This document shows, one piece after another, positions 22,801 to 36,000 of a DNA stretch of 64,000 nt (positions within the stretch are counted from its first letter, which is position 1; each line of letters opens with the position of its first letter). The notes beneath the pieces are model-generated. The model was not told the origin of the DNA, made no database searches, and saw only the letters and a list, made by a program, of their open reading frames with translations. The stretch spans positions 32,808,022 through 32,872,021 of the forward strand of contig OX438749.1 in the NCBI GenBank assembly GCA_949316235.1, in the 5' to 3' direction. The position numbers and the translations under genes were made by a program. This DNA is from Oegoconia quadripuncta. Lineage: Eukaryota; Arthropoda; Insecta; Lepidoptera; Autostichidae.

Positions 22801-25800
22801 GGTCGACCAAGGAGATTACGTCATTAAAACGACTGACATAGACCGCTCGGCGATATTCAGTCTAATTATACAATATAATATAATTGTAACCCAAACTTAT
22901 TTAAAAGAGCAACCCTTGAGTTTATTGCTCATTCTTCTCTGGGGAATCTGCTTTGCGAATGAGCAATAATGTCAATAATTGTAATATTAAGATAAGTTAT
23001 GTGACGTTTTCAAGTGATAATCTTTATCCTACGAAATAAATATTTTTTGACTTTGACGTGAAAAAAATATAGCATCATTTAGGAAAAATAGTGATAAACA
23101 TGATGTCAATACAAGAAATAAAGATAAACTTGCAGGTTACATAAGTCGCCTCCGTAAAGTCAGTACTTCATTCAAAGGGTTATGTATACGCTTTTTTAAT
23201 AAAGTTCCTGTTGATATACAAAATCTTCCTTTAAATAAATTTAAAGATACTATAAAACAGAAACTTATTGAGAAAGCATATTATAAAATATCAGATTATT
23301 TAGATGATAAACATTCAAGCCCGTTCGCGTAACCAGGCTATTTCACAATTAATAATGAAGTATTATAATATTGTTTTAAAGACTGTTTTAAGTGTACCCT
23401 GTGTACCTACAATATAAAGCATTTTTTTGATTTTGATTTCCTGATGGAATCAGGAATGAAGAAAAGGGTAGGTGAACAAAGGTCACTGAAATAGCCCACC
23501 GGATTAGTAGTGGGCTGGTAGTGGGCAGAGTACATAGCTCGAAGAACTGATGGCCGATGGGGTATTACAGATCTTGAGTGGAGACCACACTGGCAAGCAT
23601 ACTGTAGGACATCCAAGACGGCCTGATAAGACACTGGTCCCACCAAAGCCGATAAAGCGATTACCTACTTTATTAGTTTACGATAAGCGATTACTAAACC
23701 GCCTCCGTGGCTCAATGTAAACAACATTGGGTTTACGATTCGGAGGTCGCTGGTTCGATCCCCAGCGGGGTACATGTTTAAGTACTCAGTTTGGTTGGTG
23801 GTAGGGCATTTTAAATGTCCGCCTGGATAGCTACCACCATCTTATCCATGTCGCCAAACAGCAATGTTAATAGCATTGTTGTATTCCGGTTGTCAGAGAC
23901 AAGATAGCCTGTCACCCAAATTTCTATGGGGTTTGCGGGTCAGTACGCTTCCACCTTCGGCCTCAACTTCACTTAACATCAGGTGTGAAGGACCAACGCT
24001 TCTTACCACCTCGTTTCTAGCTTTAATCGCTTCTTGTTCATCGTCGGCGGGTGGGACCAGTGCCTAAAGGTAAATCGCTGGATGCGGGCTGTTTCCAACC
24101 AGTCGCTCTGGCATTCTATCATATGATGATGAACCAACCTTCAATGCTTCACTCGCAAGAAGATCCTACAGCTAGTGCATGACGTGTACGGTTGTTGACT
24201 GCGCAGGGCGATGCCGCAGGGAGAGCGTAAGGCGCTGTCGCCGCGCGGCGCCATCGTGGATGCCGAGCTCTTCTACTCCAGGAGTACGGACCATTGTCGG
24301 CGGCAGGACCAGGTAACTCTCACCTCCCCCCCCTTCCCCCCCACCATTTCCCCAGTCCCAATTCATTTGGAGCCAACCCCAAATGCGTCTTTTTCTTCCC
24401 ATCTCCTCTAATCTTTATTGCACCAAAATGTTATTATTATTATTAAATTCTTTATTGCACACAAAAATAAATTACAAAGAACATTTAACATAGACGATGA
24501 AGTGTACAAAGGCGGTCTTATCGCTGATAGCGATTTCTTCCAGACAACCTCAGTTAAAGAAGCTTTTTTAGTAAGTAGTTGTATAGTGCAAAGTAAAAGC
24601 TGAATAACTTAAATATCAGTAGGTACATAGACGATACATATAAAATACATAGGCATAGTGGAATACACACAAAGATGTTACATAAAAGAATAAGAATAAT
24701 TTATTATGAACGCCACAACACACGATACAAAAAAATTTTTTATTTTTTTTTTACTTTTGACTTTTATATTTAATTTGTTTTAATTTCATTATTTAATTTA
24801 ATCTAAATTTTCTAAATTTTAACAATTATTGCACGCCATAAAGGCAAATCATGGTTGATCATTATTTATAATAATTTACATCTTTTCTCTGTACCTATGA
24901 TTAAGCAAATAAATGAATTATGATTATGATTATGATTATGAAAAACAAAGAAGTAGTCCCGACAATGCTGTCACGTGTTGCGGCGTGCACAAATGTGTTT
25001 GGCACTCAGCTCATGCTGCGACGAATCACAGCGCTGGTTTTCAGTGCCCCCAAATGCCCAATGACGCACGGACGCCACGTGAGTTACAATAAGGAGCAGA
25101 ATAATAATAAATAATTATAGTCGGGTTAGTGTATGTAAGTGTAGTGTAAATATACAAAATAATAAAGTAACATATAACAGAGTACAACTGTGGGTCATGT
25201 ACAAAGCCTCCTCTATCAGCCGTTACCTCCTCATTCACGCCCTTTTCGTTCATATCACATCGACGACCTGTTTGGTGTAGTGGTTACAAACACTGACTGC
25301 TATACCAAAAGGTCGCAGGTTCGAATCCCACGTTTTCATGAACTACCATGAGCGATAATCGATCTTAATAATAGTTTAATGCCGCTAGCGAGGCCTATGG
25401 CGCATGCTATAAAAATGTCTTAAATTAATTAACCATTACACTTACTTTGTATTGGACTTATCGAGAAACGTAAATTGTTGAATAATATTACATATTTTTG
25501 AGCAACCTGTTGATGAAAAATAAAAAGAAAAACTTAATATTTAATTCCCCTGAGATGATGATATATCTGTATGTCTGTATGTATGTGGTGTAACAGCGCT
25601 TGTGTGTTTAGGAGCGGGTCCCGCCGCTGCTGCCCCGGTCGGGCGCTCCCCCCCCGGCCCCCCCGGCGGGCGGGCCCGCGCCCCCCCCGGCCCCCCCGGC
25701 CCCCCCGGCCCCGCCCGCCGCGGCCGAGGACGAGCGCCCCCCCGCTCTGCCCCGCCGCGACACACATCCGCCTAACTGTACGTATATATATGTCGTAGAT

Positions 25801-28800
25801 AGTGATAAATTAACGACGGAATTTATAATTTGGACGGTCGCATGACTGTCATAATACGCGGTTTGCTAGAAGTGGCCCTGGTGGCGCTGGTGTCACCGAA
25901 AATTATAGTACAGTAAGTAATGTTGCGTCTGTACATGGAAAATGAATATTCATATTGCTACCAGCCATCAAAGAAAGAAAGAAAGAAATTATTTATTTGC
26001 CAGAATACAGTTTATAAGGTCAGATAAGGAATTTAGGAATCATGTATTCAATCTGCATGCAGATGTGCAAAATATGATTTGTGACACTTTACATAGCATT
26101 CTGATAATTTAAATATTCCTTGTATCAACCGAATTTTAAACATTTTGTCATTAACTAATTTTATTTCGTCAGGCAGATTGTTATACAATATTATACACAT
26201 GTTATAAACATTATTTTCATAAACGTATTTGCGGCAAGGAGGTTTATACAATAGGTTACAGTATTGTGCTCTTGTATGTCTATCACTAGTCTCACTACGC
26301 TTATTTAAAACTAGCTTTCCTCCCGCGACTTCGTCCGCGTAGAAGATTTTATCAAAATACAAACAACAAACTTTCATCCCCTATTTTATCCCCTTGGGGG
26401 TAGAATTTATCAAAATCCTTTCTTAGCGGATGCCTACGTCGTAACCTCTACCTGCATGCCAAATTTCAGCCCGATCCGTCCAGTGGTTTGGGCTGGGCGT
26501 TGATAGATCACTATGTCAGTCACCTTTGAGTTATATATATTTAGATTGTCTTTCACAAAAAGACACGAGTCTTTTATGTACATTTTTTTTAAAATTTATT
26601 TCAGAGAAGTATTTTTCGTGTATAATTTATGTGTTTAATGAAATATGGTTACTCGACAGGCATAGGAGGCAGCGAGGGCCCGGAGCCGCCCGACAGGCCA
26701 CTCCCCAGTCCGAAGCATCACGAGTTGTTTCGGTAAGTGTTTTCAACTCTCTGTTAGCTTTATTATTGAGGGTCGATGAGACCTCTCTTGGTGAACGATC
26801 CAGTTTTATCAACCATTCACTTTGTAGTAAATATCAAACTATTGTATGTGTATGGAGCCTATGAAGTGTAATCATTGTATTGGTATAACTAAGACATATT
26901 ATTAATCAGCTTTCCGCCCGCGATGTCGTCCGCGTGAAAGATTTTATCAAAACGGGCTCTTAAAAAATTGCCTATATTAACATATAAATCCTAATCTGTC
27001 TACCCACAAAATTTCATCCAAATCCGTCCAGCCGTATAGGCGTGAAGAGGTAATAAACATACATACAGATATACACACACAACTTTCGCATCTGTAATAT
27101 TAGTTGGCATGGTTGGGATTCAATTTAATAATTTATTTATTATTATTTATTTTCGACCAATAAACATGTACTCTGTATCTCATGCTTTATTTTTATAGCA
27201 TCGAACCGTACACTCCCTTTAAGTATTTGCTTATTTGATTAAAGAGCCATGCTCTTGTCGGTGGAGATTTTTCCATATCTCTCTGTGTACGGTCAACGTA
27301 CATGATGCTGCACTTTGTACCCCAAATGAGGTAAACGCACATGTTGCTGCACTTTGTACCCCAAATGAGGTAAACGCACATGATGCTGCACTTTGTACCC
27401 CAAATGAGGTAAACGTACATGATGCTGCACTTTGTACCCCAAATGAGGTAAACGTACATGATGCTGCACTTTGTACCCCAAATGTGGTAAACGCACATGA
27501 TGCTGCACTTTGTACCCCAAATGAGGTAAACGTACATGATGCTGCACTTTGTACCCCAAATGAGGTAAACGTACATGATGCTGCACTTTGTACCCCAAAT
27601 GAGGTAAACGTACATGATGCTGCACTTTGTACCCCAAATGAGGTAAACGTACATGATGCTGCACTTTGTACCCCAAATGAGGTAAACGTACATGATGCTG
27701 CACTTTGTACCCCAAATGAGGTAAAAGTACATGATGCTGCACTTTGTACCCCAAATAAGGTAAACGTACATGATGCTGCACTTTGTACCCCGAATGAGGT
27801 AAACGCACTGACGCCGCAGCGCCTCGGCTCGGCTAGGAACAGCCTAAAACTCAGTTGTCTCAACCAACTCGAACAAGAACAACATTATTTAATTACAACA
27901 TTATTATTTTGAATTTACAAGTTTATTAAACGTTATATTTAACATTTTAACAAACTATTAATTTCCTACATTTTGGCCAACCAAGAAGGCGGCTCGTCAC
28001 ACGTTCGCGTCGCGGTCACGAGTTAGCGATCCGTAGGACAAAGGCGGAGAACCCTTTGCCCTTACACTGTGCTCTCCTCCTTCTTCTTGAACTCCTGATG
28101 CCACACAACGTTCAACTTCTCTTTTATCTGCTGCATGTAGCTTATTCTCGGTCTTCCTCTTTTTCTTTTCCCCTCTATTCTTCCTTATATTATGGTTTTG
28201 ATGAAATCATCGTGTCGTATAATGTGTCCCAGCATTTTCCCTCTTCTATTCTCAATTACTCCCAACAATTTCCTTTTTTCCCTTACTATATTTAATTTGC
28301 TTATTTATACAGGGTGAAATTTAATTGGTGCATTTCCTGTTTACAGGTGACTCCACTCCTGATTCCGAACAACTTTCCTCTAGGAACCATAACCGAATTC
28401 GATCAAAAAAAATTTCGTTTACCCAGACCAAGTAAACCATTCTGACACCTTTAGTACGGAATTTCAACAATTTTCGAGTGAATTCGTCCATGGTTCCTAG
28501 TGCAAAGTTGTTCGTGATCAGGAGTGGAGTCACCAGCGGAAAATTGTTGGACTTCCAGAGGGCGGAGTGTGAGTTTTGTTTCGACTTAACTTTACTACCG
28601 CGTTCACGTTTACGTGACGATTTGTATGAAGAAATGTGCAGCGCCTCTAGCGGATAGTTTGCAAAACGATTTTTTTCATAGATACTTTTTGCGTAAACGC
28701 GTACGCGATGGTAAAGTTAAAAACGAGACAAAACTCGCACTTCGCACACTGTTTGGTGTAGTGGTTAGAAACTCTGCTGCTACGCCAAACGGTCGCGGGT

Positions 28801-31800
28801 TCGAATCCCGCTAGGGGCATATGTTTGTATGATGAATACAGACATGTGGTCCCGAGTTATGGATGTTTTTCATTTATACATGTATTTATTTACAAAAAAA
28901 AATGTATTTGTGTAGTTTATCAACCATCTAGTATCCATAACACAAGCCTAGATGCTTACTGTGGACCTAGATGGCGCTGTGTGTTTGTGCAAAGACGTTT
29001 ATTTTTTATTTTTATTTTATTTATTGTATCGAAATCCTTGGGGAATGTTGTTCGTAATCAAGAGTGGCGTCAATGGGAATTACACGAATTCAAATTCACA
29101 CTGTATAACGAAAGCGTAAATCGAAGAGTCGGTAAAGGACAACCAAGAAGGACGTACGTCAATCAAGTGACTGACGTACTCACAAAATGTCAGGTGCGGT
29201 GAACTGGATTCGACGACCGATTCGTGTAGTGGATAGTGACCCGTCAGCGAAACCAACGGTTGCGGGTTCGAATCCCGCGACGTGTAAATGTTTATGTGAT
29301 GTATATGAACATTTATTCTTGAGTCATGGATGTTTATATAAATATTCATGTACGAACCCCCGCGAGTCGAGGCTTCGTAATAAAGGATGCGAAAGCAACA
29401 CGACGAAAGAAATGTAATAAATTCCAGTGAAAGTAAAAAATACCATTAAAAGCCGACTCACCAGTGTCTGATGTCGGAGATCACCAGTCGGCGCCGACTG
29501 TCACGAAAATAGAGGATAGCCGAAAATGCGGTGTTGCCTCGACGACAGCGATGTACAGACAGGGCCGGTGAATGGCATCCAACGATACATCTACCTTCAC
29601 TCGATTAATAGTTTACGCAGACCAACTGTCGCTAATATTGTCAGCTATGAAATTAAATTAAAACTAATTGACGGATCCTACAATTTATGTACTTATGTTT
29701 ATCCGTTATCTAGTATCCATAGTACAAGCTTTGCTTAGTTTGGGATTAAATAAGTGTTCGAAGTATTTAACATTATTAAAAAAAAAAAAACTAGACGAGC
29801 GTGTATGAAGCATTTGATGAGAGCGGAAGAAGCATAAGTAGTATGTCAGGATCGTTGCAAGTGGACATCAATAGTCTCTGCCTACCGCAACGGGAAACAG
29901 GCGTGAGCATATGTATGAATAAATTTAAATGATAAGCGTCACACTATCTGGTAATGAAATTCTACACTTGGTTTTGGCGTGATGTTATCTAATGATGGGT
30001 CTGGCTTTTGTGTTTCAATCTCTGTGGTGTGCATTCGCTTGTTCGAATTATGTTTTATGAGGCTGTGATTGGTTGATCGAGTAACATATATCGGTCAGAT
30101 TGAGAAATAAGGTAGGTAATTTTATATTCAGGGTTCGATTAGGATTTTTAAGAATGTGTATGTATTAGGTCCCTTACCTATGAAATTGGCGTTTTGTATG
30201 AAGAATTTCATTAAGACTGTTTTCTCCATACAAACATTTTTGATTTTTTTTTTTGGGAACGGCAAATCCAAATTTAGGTAAACTTTGTGTGTATTATCGG
30301 ATAACATTAAGTTAAGTATAGGCAGCGTTAATTTTTAAAAGTAACCGCTTTATAAAAGTGTCAGCGAATCTAAGAAATGATTATGGGAAGCACATGAAAA
30401 GAGCTCTGTTCGCAGGAATTGGTACATATGATTAACGAAGAAAAAAAAACTCAAATTTCATAGGTAAAGACCCAATATAACTCTCGTTCGCTTATGCTAA
30501 CCTGGTACCTGTGGATAGTTATGAAATTTCCTACAGTCCAATAGAATCTATATATAATCTCCAATAGGATTTAGGAGGTGACACCAGCTCTGTTATGCTC
30601 ACCTGGTACCGGCGTTCATTAATCAGAGACTCAGCTAGCATTAAGAGTTACATGGTTACTTTGTAAACGCTGACTCTCGCTTAGCTATGCTAACCTGGTA
30701 CCGGCCGTGGTTACTCTGGGGCCTAAGCGCCGTATCTTAAGATTGAATCTCACTCTCTAATATGTGATTTAGCCCAGAAATTAAAAAATATTTCATGTGA
30801 AACCTTGAAATAATATCCCATTTTCCAAATAAAAAACAAATTTGGATATAGCTCTAAAAATCGCAGGAATTGGTACATATGTTTAACGAAGAATAAAAAC
30901 TCCAATTTCATAGGTAAAGGCCCAATATTTATGTCTTTTCCTTTGGCGCATCCTGTAGCCTAAACATCTTGACCCATTTCTAAGTGCATGGTGTCGTTAC
31001 ATTCGTCTTGATACCTTTAGTGTCATAGGATATATTTTATGTTCACAGCTTCCGAAACCAAGACGCAGTTCATAGGGCTAACACACACATTATATTCTAA
31101 AAATTGACATAATAATATACTGTTCTTAAAAAAGCTTTGTGGTAGACTGGGACAAATGCCCCTGGGGGATAACTCCGTCTGTGCATAGATTTAAGTAAAT
31201 TAGTTTTTGGTTTATTGTAATTTCTTTTGTATTTGGTTTTGTACCTGTTGACGACCAGTGGTTAGCAACTCTGACCATTATACCAAAAGGTTGCGGTTTC
31301 GAATCCCGCTAGGGGCATACGTTTGTGTGATGAATACGGACATGTTTACCCGAGTTATGGATGTTTTCATTTATAATAAGTATTTATTTACAACAAAAAA
31401 AATGTATTTATCTAGTATATCAACCATCTGGTATCCACAATACACGCCTATAGTTGCTTACTGTGGAACTAGATGGCGCTGTGTGTATGTCTCAGGGATA
31501 TTTAATATATATATTTTTTTTCTTTTATTCAATAAAGGAAGACACAGATTGTATATTGATTCTGCGTATGTCTGTAATATGTGTTATGTTTGTCCGTCCA
31601 GCGGCGCGGGCATGTCCCCCAAGCGCTCCCCGGCCCCGGCGCCGCCCAGCCCCGCCTCCGGGCCCGCCGACCGGTAACTATTCATTCATTCGTTGTCTGA
31701 ATTCCCACCACATTATTTCCAATAATCAATAGCTATTCTGACCTGCTCCTTGGCTCAATGTATACAACATATAGGTCGCGGGTTCGATCCCTAGCGAGGT

Positions 31801-33015
31801 ACACGTTTAGTACTCTGTTTGTGTTGGTGGTAGGGCATTTTAAATGTCCGCCTGGCTAGCTACCACCATATCTAAATCTGCCGCCAAATAGCGAGATTAA
31901 TAGTATTGTTGCGTTCCGGTTGTCAGAGATAGGATAGCCAGTCCCCCAAATAAGATTTGGTTTCCAGGTGAGTACGCTTCCACCTTCGGCCTCATCTCAC
32001 TTAACATCAGGTGTGATTGAGGTCAAATGCTAACCCGTTGTGCATAATAAAAACTAAAAAAAAAAAAAAAAAAAATCATTAATAATAGGTCTCTCGACGC
32101 GTACTTCGCGCTGGCGATCATTGAGTTCGTGGGGCACCCATTTGTAAATCTTTTTTACCTTGCCAATTTGACGCAAATGGACCAATATTGTTTTGACGCT
32201 AACGTCGAAAGCTGCTGCTAATTCAGCCGTAGATTGTGTATCATCAGCTTCCACAATCTTCCACTTCGCATTTGAAATGCGATGAAAATGTAACACTAAT
32301 CAATAAACAAATGACTACTTTTGGAAAAAGAATTCCATGTTTAATAAAATTAATTTGAAATTAGAATTCTTAGCCAAACAAAAATTATTTTGATTTGAAA
32401 TGGCCAGTACTGCAGAACGGTAAAGACGTAATATTTGTAACTTAACGACGCTGTCGGCGATACCAACGGTTGCGGGTTCGAATCCCATGATGAGTACATT
32501 TATTTATCTACCGTAACATATCTCTTTCTATCTTACTACGTCATCTTGCACGCCACACCTTTCTCTAATATGTACAAATAACACTATACGGCATAAAAGT
32601 ATTTAATTTTACAAAATAGTCCCGTTCCATTGACCACGCGATTATGTTGGTCCAAAGTATTCCAAACAACGGTTTAGTTCATAAAAATAATTATGAAAAA
32701 TCGAACATCGAATAATTTCGAATGGTGAACCGTGGATGTGTCAAACGTGGATGTATCTAACGTGGATGTGTCAAACGTGGATGTATCTAACGTGGATGTG
32801 TCAAACGTGGATGTGTCAATCGTGGATGTGTTAAACTTCCAATGTTTAGAACACCGAAACCGTTATTTGGAATTTCTCTGACCACCCCATTTGGGATAAA
32901 TTTTGTATGTATCCAGGTAAATGATTGTGTTATTCTAGCGGCATGGCGTTTCGGTTCCCGTCCCGCGGTGCGCTGGCGCCGTCCCCGCCCGCGCCCCTCA
33001 CCCCCGCGCCACGTG

Positions 33016-33059
<44 letters not shown>

Positions 33060-36000
33060 CACACACACACACGCACACACGCACACTACTCTTAATCTCA
33101 TTTATTCATATTTAGTATGTTATACTCACCTTAGTAGTCTTTCCATACCTTTACTTTGTATGTTTGTAAGCTTTATATTTTACCGGGTGATAATGTCAAT
33201 AAGGGAGCGTCGGTGGCTCAGTGGTTAAGGCGCGGTCTCCCAACTAGGTCCGGTTTCGATTTCCAGGCAGGCCATGTACCTTCCACCTTCGACCTCATCT
33301 TCACTTAACATCAGGTGTGATTGAGGTCAAGTACCAACCCGTAGTGCATAAAAATTTTTTTTTTAATAATTATATCACGTATTAACCACGTCTTACGATG
33401 TATACAGCGACGTCGTCGTGCAGCACCCCCCCGCCCCTCCCGCCGCGGAGAAGAAAAGACTCCCTGGCGCCCCCCACTCCTGTTCTACAAGTAAGTACCT
33501 TGCGATCGGTTTCAATACTCAAGTAGCTACAGTAAATTACGTAAAAAATTACTCTTTTTTTACTGGACTATACGGTCCATGTCTATGATTGCCACAAACC
33601 AATAAACGCTAACGCCGTCTTGTCTCGGTTATCAATAAATCATATCGAGCTCAGCCCATCACTGAAATTTAAACTGTCACTCAAATCAAATCAAAAAAAT
33701 ATTTATTTCGTAGGATAAAGATTATCACTTGAAAACGTCACATTTTTTATCTTAATATTAAAATTATTGACATTATTGCTCATTCGTAAAGCAAATTCCC
33801 CAGAGTAGAACGAGCAACAAACTCAAGGGTTGCTCTTTTAAATAAGTTTGGGCTACAATTATATTATATTGTATAATTAGACTGAATATCGCCGAGCGGT
33901 CTATGTCCATGCTTGCTTATCATCCAGATAGTCAGAAATTTTATAATAGCCTTTGGTAAATAATGTCTGTTTTATGATGGTTTTGAATTTATTTAAAGGT
34001 AAATTTTGAATGTCCACTGGAACCTTATTATAGAAGCGTATACATTGCCCCTTAAATGACTTAGTGACTTTGTGTAAACGGCTGACATGAACAGCAAGTT
34101 TATTTTTATATCTGGTATTAACATTATGTATATCACTATTTTTCTTAAACAATTCTATATTTTTTCTTACATACATTAAGTTTTCGTAAATATATTGCGA
34201 TGCAAATGTCGATATGTGGACCCCACTGCAGTCCTTTATCCAATGTAATACCTAGGAATAAAGTAGTGTCCACAAGCTCCAACTCTTCGTTTTTTACTAA
34301 CACTTTAGTGGCTACCTGTTTGACATTTGGTAGTGAAAACTTTATACATTTAGGTTTTTTTTCATTAAGGAGTAAATTATTTGATGTGAACTACTCAACC
34401 ACCTTAGATTTGGCATTATTTACGTCGTCAAGAGATGTCTGTTTTCTTTTAACTTTGAATAGCAAAGAAGTGTCATCAGCGAATATTGTTATTCCATGCT
34501 TGCCGTCTATGCAATTCGGTAAGTCATTAATATAAACAAGAAACAGGAACGACCCGAGAATTGAGCCCTGTGGCACACCTATGCAAAGGGCAGACCCTGA
34601 CGATCTCTCACCATTCACATCCACCCTCTGAACTCGATTACACAAGTACGATTCTAAGAGTTCGAGGTCACGGCCCGCAATACCATAATGGCGTAATTTC
34701 CTGACCAGACCATCATGGTGTACACAATCAAAAGCCTTTAACAGGTCACAGAAAATACCAATCGCATCTTGTGAATCTTCCCACGCTTCAAAGATATGCT
34801 CAATAAGCTCAACACCAGCATCGGTTGTTGAGAGACCCCGTGTGAATCCAAATTGCTTTGAAGTCATTAAGTTACGTCTAGTGTGTTTATTGGTCTGTGG
34901 TAGCTCATCATCCAAATAGTTAGATTTTTTTAATTCGTGAACGCTTTTGATCTCTATCATGTCAATTACCAAACTGAGGTCGCTGGTTTGATTCTCAGTA
35001 GGATACATGTTTAGTACTCTGCTTGGTTGATGGTAAGGCGTTTTTAATATCCTGTAAACATTCCTGTTTGGCGGCAGACTTATACAGGGTGAATTTGAAT
35101 TCGTGTAATTCCCATTAACGGGTGAACTCCATTCTTGATTACGTACAACTTTCCACTAGGCACCATAGTCGAATTCGATTAAAACATTTTCGATTACCCA
35201 TACTAAGTAGGTATATACCAATCTGATATCACCTTTGTTATGGAAGTCTTAAGCAGGCTGTAAACCGCCTCCGTGGCTCAATGTAAACAACATTGGGTTT
35301 ACGATTCGGAGGTCGCGGGTTCGATCCCCAGCGGGGTACATAAGTACTCGGTTTGGTTGGTGGTAGGGCATTTTAAATGTCCGCCTGGCTAGCTACCACC
35401 ATCTTATCTAAATCTGCCGCCAAGCGGCAATGTTAATAGCATTGTCGTGTTCCGGTTGTCAGAGATAAGATAGCCAGTCCCCCAAATGTGTTGGGGTTTC
35501 CGGGTCAGTACGCTTCCATCTTCGACCTCATCTTCACTTAACATCAGGTGTGATTGAGGTCAAGTACCAACCCGTTACGCATAAAAAAAAAAAAAAAAAC
35601 GCTCAAATAATTTGTCAAATTTTACGTCTGAGGTCATGTTTGACGTGTTTGTCAAACAATCTACGTGTTTGGCTGTATGTTTGAAAGATTTGATTGACGG
35701 CGTGCTTGTCATACATGTTTGAAAGTGTACAGCCATGTTTGTCAAACAAACTCGCCATTTTCGCGCCATCGCCGCTGAGACAAGTTGTTTGTTTTGTTTA
35801 GTAAATAATACAAAAAATGGCTGATTTGATTGACAAGGAGTATTTACTGCAATTCATATCTTTACTTCGAGATTTACCACAGCTATGGAAATTAAAATCC
35901 AAAGAATATATGAATAAACATAAAAGAGACCTGGCGTTGAAAAAAATGGTCCAAGTATTGAAAGTTTGTCGTCCACAAATTACCGAAGAGGAGGTTAAGA

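Noticed and set aside
25534..25798. Glycine- or arginine-rich ORFs opposite Sos exon w14, and similar ones opposite w19 and codanin exon 4
   Set aside because: They are shadows of GC-rich coding exons on the other strand or in other frames.
27193..27912. Open frames of 170-225 codons on both strands
   Set aside because: Produced by a 39-bp repeat that is a multiple of three; no splice or start context and no protein similarity.
28742..28820. tRNA genes at GGTTCGAATCC / GGTTCGATCCC sites
   Set aside because: All such sites are heads of multi-copy SINEs with long bodies; no matching acceptor stem closes a cloverleaf.
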